Source of the DNA: CAZWSC01 sp964636385
GTDB taxonomy: Bacteria; Eisenbacteria; RBG-16-71-46; CAIMUX01
DNA length: 43,713 bases
NCBI GenBank assembly: GCA_964636385.1
Contig: CAZWSC010000039.1
Span: forward strand, 1-43,713
Reading direction: 5' to 3'
Numbering within the stretch: the stretch's first letter is position 1; the number at the start of each line of letters is the position of its first letter. Shown here one piece after another: positions 7,607 through 16,404 of this stretch. Position numbers and translations under genes: made by a program. Under the pieces are notes generated by a model. That model saw only the letters and a list, made by a program, of their open reading frames with translations. It did no database searches and was not told the origin of the DNA.

Positions 7607-8239
7607 CTCTCCTGACAGTCCCGGGTATTCGGGGCCTACTGCTTACTTACTCGGTGGAGGTTCGAAGCGTCGGGACGAACTCTTCCCCTCCAATGGATAA
7701 AGGGGGTTGAGGGCTGATCTTGGGGACATGAGAGGTGTGTGGGAGTCTCAACTGGTGTCAGCTTGGGTGTAATCGGTAAAGACCTGTTGACACCTGCGCT
7801 AACAGACGTGGTTGCAGCGAGCTAGCACCGAACCTGTCTGCGCGCGTCACCGTCAGTTGACACCGCCAAGGCCTAAGCAATGTGCATTCGTGCGGGGTCA
7901 GATGCTGCAGCGATCTACAACGTGTTGATCGCGATTGCGTTGCGCGATGCCCAAGAATCTCCTGACCGATTGGCACGGCAGTTGGGTGAACACATCGGAG
8001 AATAGCCTTAGGTTAAGGGGGGCGAGCATCACACGCAGGGAAAGGAGGTCGGCACTTCACAGTCGTGTCAATTCTGTCGAGTGTTGTCAAAGCCCCGTCG
8101 CTGTCATCGGGTGACATCAGCTGCAACGCTCCTCGGGATCACGCTTGCTCTTGGAATCCTGCTTCCGTTCCAATGCCCACAAGGTCCGCTCTGCGTCTTG
8201 TGATAGGTCGCGTTTGATACGATCAGGAAGGAGGGAGCT
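7607..8239. other. 633-bp intergenic stretch upstream of the subtilase
   Basis: I can support no gene here. The motif TGACACC occurs twice directly (7788-7794, 7858-7864) and once inverted (7754-7760). Two tiny frames (41 codons at 7880-8005, 30 codons at 8111-8203) look peptide-like but lack ribosome sites. The stretch is visibly less GC-rich than the flanking core genes. The subtilase ribosome site GGAGG ends it. It may be debris of the insertion that brought the subtilase. Confidence 0.4.
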
Positions 8240-11200
8240 ATGTTACCCCGCGCTCCTGGTCAGGCTCCGATCAGGACCTGCGCCCCTGTGACTCTTGTTC
8301 AGCACTCCAATCTCTCTACCATTGCCAATGCCGTTGCCGGCCGCTTGCGGCTCTTTCGCCCAAGCTGTGGGCCGATGTTGGCGGTGCTGCTTGCCTTGCT
8401 CGTCTTGTTTGCGCCGGGTGTACTGGCAGGCCCTCACGCCGGAGGGACACTGGTACTACACGCAGACCCCGGCGTGCAGTACAGCGTGGGCGAGGCATAC
8501 TGCGAAGTTGAGCTGACGGCTTGCTCTCTTGCGGTGGTTGAGGTTCCGGCCGATCCCAACACGACTACCGTGTTCAATGTGCTGGCGGCGTTTCCCGAGG
8601 CTGCTCAAGTGGATCTGAGAGGCGTTCAGTTCGGGATCTCGTATGATGCCCAGCGGCTTGTCTTGGTGGCTCACGGATCCTGCGCTGATTTTGTGCTGCC
8701 GACTCCGGGCTGGCCGGCCAGCGACGGCGGAGTCGGTATGACATGGGACGAGGCGCAGACCGATCGACTGGTCGATCTGTACTGGTTCGCGGGCTATGCG
8801 TACTCGTCATCCGAGCCCACGCTCTTCGAGTTGACCCCTCATCCGACTCAAGGCGGCGCTTTCGCCGACGGATCGATAACTGCGGTAGTGGATACCATTG
8901 CCGCGTACGGCGCACTTGGCTTCGGGATGCCGGGTCTTCTTGCCTGTCCGGAGGTCGAGGAGGATGGAGGGGGCGAGGGGGATGGAGGCGGTCCGGAAGA
9001 CGGAATCCCGAGCGCGGACGGTGACGTCTGGGTCCAGCCTTCGGGGATCGTGATCGCTGATGGGGTTTGGTCGTTTCTCGTCAAGACGCGGGCTCTACAT
9101 GCCGTGAGCGGCATGGGGCTTCGCATTGGCTCCACGGATTACTCCCCAACGCTTGTGGTCGAGACTACCGACAGCACTGCCGTCGTGACCTTCCGTCACG
9201 AAGCTGCCACCTCAGAGTTAAGCGCGCATCTCCGTTTTCCCGGAGGCGAGCTGGCTGAACTTCGGGTTCTGGACGGCCCGGGCCACAAGCATGAGAGGTG
9301 GCGGAAGGGCAGCATCAGTGTGGTATCGCGATACGGTGCAATACGGTACCCCCCGCATGCAAGAGAACGGTCTCTCGATGAGCTAGAGGGGACGGATGAG
9401 TCGCTTCTTGTGCTCTTCCGGCAGATCGGATGCCAATCCGTGACGAAGTCGTTGTATGATCAGACGGAAGACCCTTCGCCCGAAGACTCGCTGATCTCCG
9501 TCAGACAAGGAGTACCCGTCAAGAGCCGGGCCCTCGACCGCAGTTACCGCATCCTTATCAACCCCGAGTTCTCCGAGCGAGCACTGGCATTCTTCATAGG
9601 AGACCATCCGGCAATAGAGCATGCAAGTGTCAGCTACATGGGGACCCAGTATAGCTATACACCCCCCAATGACTGGTACGAGTACCAGTGGTACTGCAGA
9701 CACCAAATGGATCATGAGGAAGGCTGGTACGGAACTGGTGTCAACTGGGCCTGGGGTGGTGGTTGTAGGGGTTACGAGACAACGATCGCGGTGATCGATA
9801 GAGAATATCCCGTGAGCACGCGCATCAACTACGGCTTTGGCGATACTCCTACAGGCGGGGCGACTGATGACCATGGCCTTCGCATGGCGCTGATGGCGTT
9901 GAGCGTGGAGGCTTCGGGTGCGAACTCCATGTCAGTCGGAATTGCATTCGATGGCTCTCTTAACCCCGTGTACGTTCCATACTCCTGGATAACGGAAGAT
10001 CTCGCGGCTGCCTTCCGTCGCGCAAGAAACTACTACTCTGACGTTATATCGATCAGCATCGCAGTAGAGACAGGTGCGGAAGACCTTCCTCTCCTGCGTG
10101 AGGAGGTTGAGGCGTGCTTCGATGCCGGAATACCAATAGTCGCTACTCGCGGTCCTAGCGATTCTACGTACTCTTATCCCGCCTCGTGGGACCAGTCCCA
10201 TTTTGATCACAAGCTAGTTCTATCTTGCAACACATGCAAGAAGAACGGTTCGCCATACAACATAAACGCAGATATGTACGCGCCAGGTGAGAGTATCGTG
10301 CACCCATTATACGGATACCGCTATGACAACGACACCGGCTCATATTGCGCTCCTCAAATCGCAGCTGGGATTGCAGTGTCGTGGGTGTTTCAAGACGGAG
10401 CTGCGGACGCATACAGGCAGGTTCTGGAATCTGCATATAATACCCAATACCCCGTCCTTAACATCAGCACTTTGACCGGATACACTGGTATTCTCGATGT
10501 TACCGAAGTGCATACTGAAGGGGATTGGTACACAGTGTGGGTGAAGTGGCGAGTGACTGACTCAGAGAACATTCAAACGTTTGAGGTGTACGAGAGCGCC
10601 GCGTGCTGGGGGCCTTTTGAGGCGCTGGTCTCTTTTCCCGTGGGCGATCCTGTTTACACTGCGGATGGCGAGTACTATGAGGTTCCCGTCTATACTCCCT
10701 ATGACCGGAACTACTACTTCAAGGTCGTAGCCACATATGGAGGCATCAGTGCGGCCTACCAGACGGAGGGAAGGCCTACTGTAGCAGATCCCGTTGACCA
10801 AGGACCCGCTCCGGGCAATGTCATGCTTCAGGCAAGCTGGTCGGAAATGGAGTTGAGTTGGGACCGATGGTGGTATCCGGATAACGAGGCAACTGAGTAT
10901 TGGGTCTTGAGGAGGTGGGGGTATCCTCTCGGAGACGGTTGTCCCTATACTTGGGGAGAGCACCTGAGAGGTGTTGTGCCTGACGCACATGGGACATGCA
11001 GCAACCCGTTGACGGCGCTGCGGGCGTGCTGGTATGATCAAGGGCCGATTCCAGATGTGACATACCACTATAGGGTAGCTTCAGTTAGACGAGGTTACAA
11101 CAATAGAGTCATGTGGGTCTCCGACCTCAGTGAAGAGGAGAGCGGCTCAGGTTGGGAGCCGGGGAGCATTGAGGACGCAGCTGAACCGGCTGCCAGGCTT

Positions 11201-11470
11201 GAGGCGAGTGTGTCACCGACTCCGGTGCTGAGAGGATCAACAACTCGCCTGGAAGCCAGTGGAATACGGGGGGACGACGGGACTGTAGCATTATGCGATA
11301 TCCAGGGTCGTAAGGTGTTGCAGCGGCGAATGGGTAGTCAGCTGAGAGACGGCCGGTTTACAATGGATCTTGAAGGGAAGGATGTGCTCAGATCCGCCGG
11401 TGTGTACTTCTGTCGGGTAGATGATGACAGTGGTCAGCGGGTTGAGAGGAAGATCGTTGTCATCAGGTGA
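8240..11470 (+). CDS. large secreted subtilisin-like protease with sorting domain
   Basis: The 1076-residue protein starts at ATG 8240 behind GGAAGGAGGGAG. A hydrophobic segment at about 47-64 (AVLLALLVLFAPGVLA) is the signal sequence after a long n-region; an in-frame Met at residue 46 is the alternative start. Residues about 65-240 form a cohesin-like beta domain seen in proteins of FCB candidate phyla, then an acidic Gly linker (EEDGGGEGDGGGPEDG). The S8 protease domain has D520 (AVIDRE), H545 (DDHGLRMA) and S701 (TGSYCAPQIAAG). The usual oxyanion Asn of AAGNSG is not seen; the matching block is VATRGPSD. Two fibronectin-like domains follow (about 750-960), and the end is a FlgD/T9SS-like sorting domain. 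Base composition is lower in GC than the neighbours, fitting transfer. Confidence 0.82.
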   Translation: MLPRAPGQAPIRTCAPVTLVQHSNLSTIANAVAGRLRLFRPSCGPMLAVLLALLVLFAPGVLAGPHAGGTLVLHADPGVQYSVGEAYCEVELTACSLAVVEVPADPNTTTVFNVLAAFPEAAQVDLRGVQFGISYDAQRLVLVAHGSCADFVLPTPGWPASDGGVGMTWDEAQTDRLVDLYWFAGYAYSSSEPTLFELTPHPTQGGAFADGSITAVVDTIAAYGALGFGMPGLLACPEVEEDGGGEGDGGGPEDGIPSADGDVWVQPSGIVIADGVWSFLVKTRALHAVSGMGLRIGSTDYSPTLVVETTDSTAVVTFRHEAATSELSAHLRFPGGELAELRVLDGPGHKHERWRKGSISVVSRYGAIRYPPHARERSLDELEGTDESLLVLFRQIGCQSVTKSLYDQTEDPSPEDSLISVRQGVPVKSRALDRSYRILINPEFSERALAFFIGDHPAIEHASVSYMGTQYSYTPPNDWYEYQWYCRHQMDHEEGWYGTGVNWAWGGGCRGYETTIAVIDREYPVSTRINYGFGDTPTGGATDDHGLRMALMALSVEASGANSMSVGIAFDGSLNPVYVPYSWITEDLAAAFRRARNYYSDVISISIAVETGAEDLPLLREEVEACFDAGIPIVATRGPSDSTYSYPASWDQSHFDHKLVLSCNTCKKNGSPYNINADMYAPGESIVHPLYGYRYDNDTGSYCAPQIAAGIAVSWVFQDGAADAYRQVLESAYNTQYPVLNISTLTGYTGILDVTEVHTEGDWYTVWVKWRVTDSENIQTFEVYESAACWGPFEALVSFPVGDPVYTADGEYYEVPVYTPYDRNYYFKVVATYGGISAAYQTEGRPTVADPVDQGPAPGNVMLQASWSEMELSWDRWWYPDNEATEYWVLRRWGYPLGDGCPYTWGEHLRGVVPDAHGTCSNPLTALRACWYDQGPIPDVTYHYRVASVRRGYNNRVMWVSDLSEEESGSGWEPGSIEDAAEPAARLEASVSPTPVLRGSTTRLEASGIRGDDGTVALCDIQGRKVLQRRMGSQLRDGRFTMDLEGKDVLRSAGVYFCRVDDDSGQRVERKIVVIR

Positions 11471-11571
11471 ACGGCATTGGTATGGGCTGGCTCCGACGAA
11501 TGCGGCTGGAGAATGGCCGGAGGAGAGGATGAGCTCAGCGCGTCTTGCTCGACCCGCGTCTGAGTGCCCGC

Positions 11572-11652
11572 CACCGAGCCCGACTACTCGACCCTGCCTG
11601 ATTGCTCCTCAGTGGATCCGGAGAGTATAAGCAGCGCTTCGTCAACGTCGGC
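11572..11652. repeat. direct repeat C (81 bp) at 3' end of the HAD gene
   Basis: Aligns without gaps to 7526-7606 of copy B with 7 mismatches by eye (about 91%). The sequence left of 11572 has no match to B. On the minus strand it encodes the last 22 residues and stop of the HAD protein. The inner 45 bases or so are also shared with copy A. With B it brackets the subtilase module. Confidence 0.8.
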
Positions 11653-12072
11653 ATCCTGGAGCCCGGTGTCGGAATCGACCTTGACCTGGCTGGACCGCAG
11701 GCCGTTGAGGTTGGCCGAGTCATCCAGGATCACGAAGCCGTCGACTTCCTCCGAGTGCTTCTTCAGGTAGGAGCGGATCTCCTCGTCTCTGGATCGGCCG
11801 CACAGATTCGGCGTGATGCCGACGATCGCCCCTTCGGGCAGGCCCTTGCTGGTGAGCGCAAGGCGGAGGTCGCTGAGATGGTAGATCAGGCGAAGGGATG
11901 TGCTCAGGACGACGTGCGCACCGGATGCGTCGAGGATGCGCCGCACGCGGAGCACGGCTTCAGGATCCAGGTGCGTGTCCAGTTCAAGGCACCTGCAGCC
12001 GGAGCAGCGGACACTCCTGTACCAGGCCGTGCTGTTCAGAACCCCGTCAATGTCGAGGAAGACGATCTTCAT
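11584..12072 (-). CDS. HAD-fold hydrolase, HAD_SAK_2-like
   Basis: The 162-residue protein resembles the small HAD domain of the 'Swiss army knife' RNA-repair type (HAD_SAK family). Motif I is FLDIDGVLN (both aspartates present), motif II is HVVLSTSLR, and motif IV-like acidic residues are in FVILDDSAN. There is a Cys pair in SGCRC. ATG 12072 has GGTGGA upstream; the longer frame to 12105 lacks support. The substrate is unknown; phosphatase action on RNA ends or nucleotides is a family guess. The 3' end is repeat C. A fragment of the same C-terminus persists in repeat B, so the gene probably once lay directly tail-to-tail with the membrane protein at 4212. Confidence 0.75.
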   Translation of the reverse strand: MKIVFLDIDGVLNSTAWYRSVRCSGCRCLELDTHLDPEAVLRVRRILDASGAHVVLSTSLRLIYHLSDLRLALTSKGLPEGAIVGITPNLCGRSRDEEIRSYLKKHSEEVDGFVILDDSANLNGLRSSQVKVDSDTGLQDADVDEALLILSGSTEEQSGRVE

Positions 12073-12342
12073 CAGTCCACCATTCCGGCTGCGATTCGCG
12101 CACACAAGTCAGGCATGCTAGCGGGCCGTGGCGGGAGTGTCCAGCATGTCCGGCCCCGCCCAATCCCTGAATCGGCCTGCGGGGCGACCGGGGACAGTCT
12201 TTTCCGGTTCCGTGATGAGCCTGGAGACTGGCTCGGCCCGCCAGGTCCGGTTACCATGCAGGAGATCGGGCCTTCAGCCTGTCGTTTGCCTGGCGCGTGA
12301 GCGGGGGAGGCGATCCGTGGATCTCTCCCGGAGGGAGCACAT

Positions 12343-14244
12343 ATGCGAGTACGTCGTCACCTCGGTTACCGCACGGCGATCAGCCGGGCGGCCTCACGGA
12401 TGCGGCCGGTGGATCTTATGCTGCGAACTCTGCCGCTTCTCCTGCCCGCGCTTGCGGCTTTGCCGTGGGTCAGCCATGAGCAGGCGGCCGCGGCCTCTCC
12501 GGCGCCCGTTGCCGCGCGGCACGGAATGGTTGTGAGCGAATCCCGCGAGGCATCTCTCGTGGGAGCAGAGATCCTTGCCGGCGGCGGAAACGCGGTGGAT
12601 GCGGCCATCGCCGCTGCCTTCGCGCTGGCGGTCTGTCATCCCCAGGCGGGAAACATCGGTGGCGGGGGCTTCATGATCATCCGGATGGCTGACGGGACCG
12701 CCTCCGCGATCGACTTCCGTGAGAAGGCCCCGGGCCGGGCAGAGCGGGACATGTTCCTGGGCCCCGACGGCCGCCCGGACCGGATGCTCTCTGTGGGATC
12801 GGCCCTGGGAGTGGGAGTCCCCGGAACCGTCGCCGGCATGGAGCAGGCCCACACACTGCACGGCACCATGACCTGGCACGACCTTCTGGAGCCGGCAATA
12901 CAGCTCGCCGAGGAGGGGTTCGTCCTGGACCGGGATGCAGCCGGGCACCTTGAGCTCTTCAGGGGGTGGCTGGAGCGCCATCCCGAGACGGCCAGGGTTC
13001 TCCTCAACAGGGGCGGGTTGTACAGCGAGGGGGACACGCTGCGCCAGCCGGACCTTGCCCAGACGCTGTGGAGGGTCGCGCAGAGGGGGCCCCGGGAGTT
13101 CTACGAGGGCGAGACGGCAAGGCTGATCGTCCAGGAGATGCGCAGGCAGGAGGGCATCATCACCCCCGCCGACCTGCGGACCTACGGGGCGGATGTCGTG
13201 GAGCCCCTGAGCGGGCGGTTCCGGGACCTGACCGTGCTGTCGATGCCGCCGCCGAGTTCGGGCGGCATAGCGCTTCTGCAGATGCTCGGGATGCTGGAGC
13301 GGCTGGGCCTGGAGGAACAGAGCCCTCTCTCCTCTGGTGCGCTTCACCTGATGACCGAGTCGATGAAGCGTGCGTTCGTCGACCGGGCGGAGTTCCTGGG
13401 AGACCCGGCGTTCAGCCCGGTGCCGGTGGCAGGGCTTCTCGACTCAACCTACATCGACTCACTGGCAGGGGGCATCGACCTGAAGAAGGCCGGGCCCGGC
13501 CTGAAGATTGCCCCCGGGTCACCACGTGGCGCGGCTCTCTTCTACGAGGCAACGGGCGTGTCCCCCGGGCAGAGCATCTCCCTGCCCGGAGACGGAGGCC
13601 CGGAAGGCCGCGAGACTACACACCTGAGCATTGTCGATCGCTGGGGGAACGCCGTTTCGTTGACCACAACACTGAACACGAACTACGGGACCGGGATCAT
13701 GGTGGCCGGCGCGGGATTCCTCCTGAACAACGAGATGGACGACTTCGCGGCCGCCCCGGGGGAGCCGAACTTCTACGGCCTCGTGCAGAGCGAGGCGAAC
13801 GCCGTGCGGCCGCATGCGAAGCCGCTGAGTTCAATGACCCCGACGATCGCCCTGCGGGGCGACAGTCTTGCCTATGTGCTTGGATCTCCGGGAGGCCCCC
13901 GTATCATCACGGGCGTGCTGCAGGCACTCGTAAACATGGAGTTGTACAATCGGGACGTTCAGAAGGCCGTGGACCTGCCGCGCATTCACCACCAGTGGTG
14001 GCCGGACAGCCTGTACTACGAAACCGGGGATCTGCCTCTGGACGTTACGGAGAACCTTGCGCGAATGGGGCATCAGCCGGCCGGCAGCGACTGGATGGGT
14101 TCCATTCAGGCGATTCAGGTGTCGATCCGGGACGGCGCGGTGTGGTACCTGGGGGGATCAGATTCCCGCAGGAACGGATGCGCCGTGGGAGTGCAGGACG
14201 GCCGGCTCATCGGACGATGCGCAGGGTTCCTGGATCGCAGGTAG
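12343..14244 (+). CDS. ggt: gamma-glutamyltransferase
   Basis: The 633-residue exported Ntn-hydrolase precursor cleaves the gamma-glutamyl bond of glutathione and related peptides. The autoprocessing/catalytic threonine is T425 in TTHLSIVDRWGNAVS, followed by TLNTNYGTG and LLNNEMDDF, all standard GGT blocks. GGGFMIIR and EKAPGRAERDMF are typical of the large subunit. The start has GGAGG eight bases upstream; a hydrophobic segment around residues 25-45 (LLPALAALPWVS) serves as signal sequence, with Met26 as alternative start. It converges on the peptide ABC operon with only 3 nt between stops. It may release glutamate and cysteinyl-glycine for the importer next door. Confidence 0.93.
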   Translation: MRVRRHLGYRTAISRAASRMRPVDLMLRTLPLLLPALAALPWVSHEQAAAASPAPVAARHGMVVSESREASLVGAEILAGGGNAVDAAIAAAFALAVCHPQAGNIGGGGFMIIRMADGTASAIDFREKAPGRAERDMFLGPDGRPDRMLSVGSALGVGVPGTVAGMEQAHTLHGTMTWHDLLEPAIQLAEEGFVLDRDAAGHLELFRGWLERHPETARVLLNRGGLYSEGDTLRQPDLAQTLWRVAQRGPREFYEGETARLIVQEMRRQEGIITPADLRTYGADVVEPLSGRFRDLTVLSMPPPSSGGIALLQMLGMLERLGLEEQSPLSSGALHLMTESMKRAFVDRAEFLGDPAFSPVPVAGLLDSTYIDSLAGGIDLKKAGPGLKIAPGSPRGAALFYEATGVSPGQSISLPGDGGPEGRETTHLSIVDRWGNAVSLTTTLNTNYGTGIMVAGAGFLLNNEMDDFAAAPGEPNFYGLVQSEANAVRPHAKPLSSMTPTIALRGDSLAYVLGSPGGPRIITGVLQALVNMELYNRDVQKAVDLPRIHHQWWPDSLYYETGDLPLDVTENLARMGHQPAGSDWMGSIQAIQVSIRDGAVWYLGGSDSRRNGCAVGVQDGRLIGRCAGFLDRR

Positions 14245-14247
14245 CCG

Positions 14248-15312
14248 CTACTGCGGAGGCCCGGCTTCCCGCATCTTCGCGGCGGCATCGAGGCGGATGC
14301 ACGCCACCTTCCTGTCGCCCCCGACGTCGGTGAGCTGCGGCACGTGCTCGGCGCAGGCAGGCTCTGCCAGCGGGCAGCGCGTGCGGAATCCGCATCCGGA
14401 CGGCTTGTTAAGGGGCGTCGGAACGTCCCCTTCAAGGATGAAACGCTTGCGCTTGTGCGACCTGTTCGGATCCGGCAGCGGAACAGCCGAGAGGAGTGCC
14501 TGCGTGTAAGGATGAAGGCCGTTCCAGTAGACCTCGCGCGCGGGGCCGATCTCCACGATGTTCCCCAGGTACATCACCGCGATGCGGTTGCTGATGTGCT
14601 CCACAACCGAGAGGTCGTGCGCGATCAGAACGTACGACAGGTTGAACTCCTCCTGCAGATCGAGCATCAGGTTGATCACCTGGGCCTGGATCGATACATC
14701 CAGGGCCGAGACCGGCTCGTCGCAGATCACAACCTCGGGATTCGTCGCTATTGCCCTGGCTATGCCGATCCTCTGGCGCTGACCGCCGGAGAACTCATGT
14801 GGATATCTCTGCGCCTGCTCCGGTTGCATGCCGACCTTCTCCAGGAGCCATTGAACCTTTTCCTCCACCTGCGTTCTGTTGAGATCCTTCCGGTGGATCG
14901 TAAGGGGTTCTCCGATGATCTGCGACACTGACATGCGCGGATTCAGGCTGGCATAGGGATCCTGGAAGATCATCTGGATCTTCGAGCGCAGGCCCCGCAT
15001 ACGACGCGGGTGCATACGCGCCACGTTTATCGGCTCGTGTACGGAAGAGAAGCGGTAGAGAATATCGCCCTGTACCGACACGTCTGGACTCACGTGGCGC
15101 AGAACATTGATCATCGCCCGCCCGACAGTGGTCTTCCCGCATCCGGATTCGCCCACCAGCCCCAGCGTCTCCCTGGGCCTCACCTCCAGATCAACGCCGT
15201 CGACCGCCTTCACCTCGGCGACCTTGCGCTGGAACACGCCCCCGAAAACAGGAAAGTAGACCTTCAGGTTGCGGGTCTCCAGGATCGGCGAGCTATTTCC
15301 ATTGGTGGGCAT
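14248..15312 (-). CDS. peptide ABC transporter ATPase, OppF/DppF type
   Basis: The 354-residue ATPase powers peptide import. Walker A is GESGCGKT (54-61), signature FSGGQRQRIGIARA, Walker B VVICDEPVSALD, switch His in IAHDLSVVEH. The C-terminal oligopeptide-transporter extension carries the four-Cys cluster (GCGFRTRCPLAEPACAEH and a later Cys). The start at 15312 is chosen because GGGGGGGAAC lies just upstream and it overlaps the preceding ATPase gene by 20 nt. In E. coli YejF the two ATPase halves are fused; here they are separate genes. It is the last gene of the minus-strand operon. Confidence 0.92.
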   Translation of the reverse strand: MPTNGNSSPILETRNLKVYFPVFGGVFQRKVAEVKAVDGVDLEVRPRETLGLVGESGCGKTTVGRAMINVLRHVSPDVSVQGDILYRFSSVHEPINVARMHPRRMRGLRSKIQMIFQDPYASLNPRMSVSQIIGEPLTIHRKDLNRTQVEEKVQWLLEKVGMQPEQAQRYPHEFSGGQRQRIGIARAIATNPEVVICDEPVSALDVSIQAQVINLMLDLQEEFNLSYVLIAHDLSVVEHISNRIAVMYLGNIVEIGPAREVYWNGLHPYTQALLSAVPLPDPNRSHKRKRFILEGDVPTPLNKPSGCGFRTRCPLAEPACAEHVPQLTDVGGDRKVACIRLDAAAKMREAGPPQ

Positions 15313-16345
15313 GTTCCCCCCCGTGCATGTGGCAGCGGACGTGCTGATCAGGTGCCATTTCGAACAATTCGGGCTCCACTGTGTCGCAGATCGGTTTGCG
15401 ATTGTCGCAGCGGGAGCAGAACTTGCACCCGGGCGGGAAGGCAAAGACGCTGGGCACCATTCCGCGGATCGGCTTCAACCGATCCTGCTCGACCATCGGA
15501 TTCGGGATGGAGCGCAGAAGGCCGATCGTATACGGGTGTGCAGGCCGCTCGAAGAGCGCGTCCACGGGCGCGATCTCCTGGATCCGGCCCCCGTACATCA
15601 CGATGACCCGCTGGCAGGTCTCGGCGATCACCGCAAGGTCGTGCGTGATCAGCATGATGGCGGAACCCTGGCGCTCCTCCTTCAGGCGCAGCATCAGATC
15701 CAGAATCTGTGCCTGAATCGTTACGTCCAGGGCAGTGGTCGGCTCGTCGGCTATCAGCAGGGCGGGGTTGCAGGCCAGTGCCATGGCGATCATGACGCGC
15801 TGGCGCATCCCACCTGAGAACTGGTGCGGATAGTCGTTCATCCGCTTGGTTGCGTCCGGAATACCCACGAGCTCCAGCATGTTGATTGCGCGTCCGCGAA
15901 CCTCGTTCTTCGGGAGATCCTCGTGAAAGCGAATCGCCTCCTCCATCTGCATCCCGACCTTGAACACGGGATTCAGCGACGTCATCGGCTCCTGGAAGAT
16001 CATGGCGATGTCGTATCCGCGGATCTTGTACATCTGCTCGTAAGTCAGTTTCAACAGGTCACGGCCCTCGTAAAGGACCTCGCCCCTGACGATCTTCCCC
16101 GGAGGATTCGGGATGAGTTGCATGATCGAAAGGGCGGTGACCGATTTCCCGGAGCCCGATTCTCCCACGACTCCCAGCACCTCGCCCCGTCTGATGTCGA
16201 AGCTGACGTCGTCCACCGCCTTGCCGGTCCGCCCCTCAATCGTGAAGTAGGTGCAGAGGTTCCTGATCTCGATGAGGTTGCCCGGATCGGCCATGGCACG
16301 GTGTGCGCCCTTCTCGCCGGCCCTGCTGTCCGTCTTCTGCGTCAT
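15293..16345 (-). CDS. peptide ABC transporter ATPase, OppD/DppD type
   Basis: The 350-residue partner ATPase has Walker A GESGSGKS (61-68), signature FSGGMRQRVMIAMA, Walker B LLIADEPTTALD, and a C-terminal Cys cluster (GCKFCSRCDNRKPICD). ATG 16345 is one of three possible starts (16363, 16345, 16294); a GGTGG about 11 nt upstream weakly favours it, and the conserved domain begins only near LIEIRNL. It overlaps oppF-like by 20 nt, so the two are co-translated and probably form a heterodimer. Corresponds to the first half of YejF. Confidence 0.9.
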   Translation of the reverse strand: MTQKTDSRAGEKGAHRAMADPGNLIEIRNLCTYFTIEGRTGKAVDDVSFDIRRGEVLGVVGESGSGKSVTALSIMQLIPNPPGKIVRGEVLYEGRDLLKLTYEQMYKIRGYDIAMIFQEPMTSLNPVFKVGMQMEEAIRFHEDLPKNEVRGRAINMLELVGIPDATKRMNDYPHQFSGGMRQRVMIAMALACNPALLIADEPTTALDVTIQAQILDLMLRLKEERQGSAIMLITHDLAVIAETCQRVIVMYGGRIQEIAPVDALFERPAHPYTIGLLRSIPNPMVEQDRLKPIRGMVPSVFAFPPGCKFCSRCDNRKPICDTVEPELFEMAPDQHVRCHMHGGEHAHQWK

Positions 16346-16404
16346 GTCGGTACCGTCCACCATGTGTAATCGACCGGTATGGGATGCTGCCGTGGGCTTT
16401 CAGG

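Noticed and set aside
7500..7700. Small protein-coding genes starting inside repeats B and C (7518-7700 and 11564-11770)
   Set aside because: The shared peptide comes from repeat DNA: on the plus strand it is a remnant of the membrane-protein tail, on the minus strand it is the HAD gene end.
7880..8005. 41-codon frame with a protein-like sequence
   Set aside because: No ribosome site and no recognisable family; it could be a remnant or chance.
8111..8203. 30-codon GTG frame that looks like a small hydrophobic peptide
   Set aside because: No ribosome site and too short to judge.
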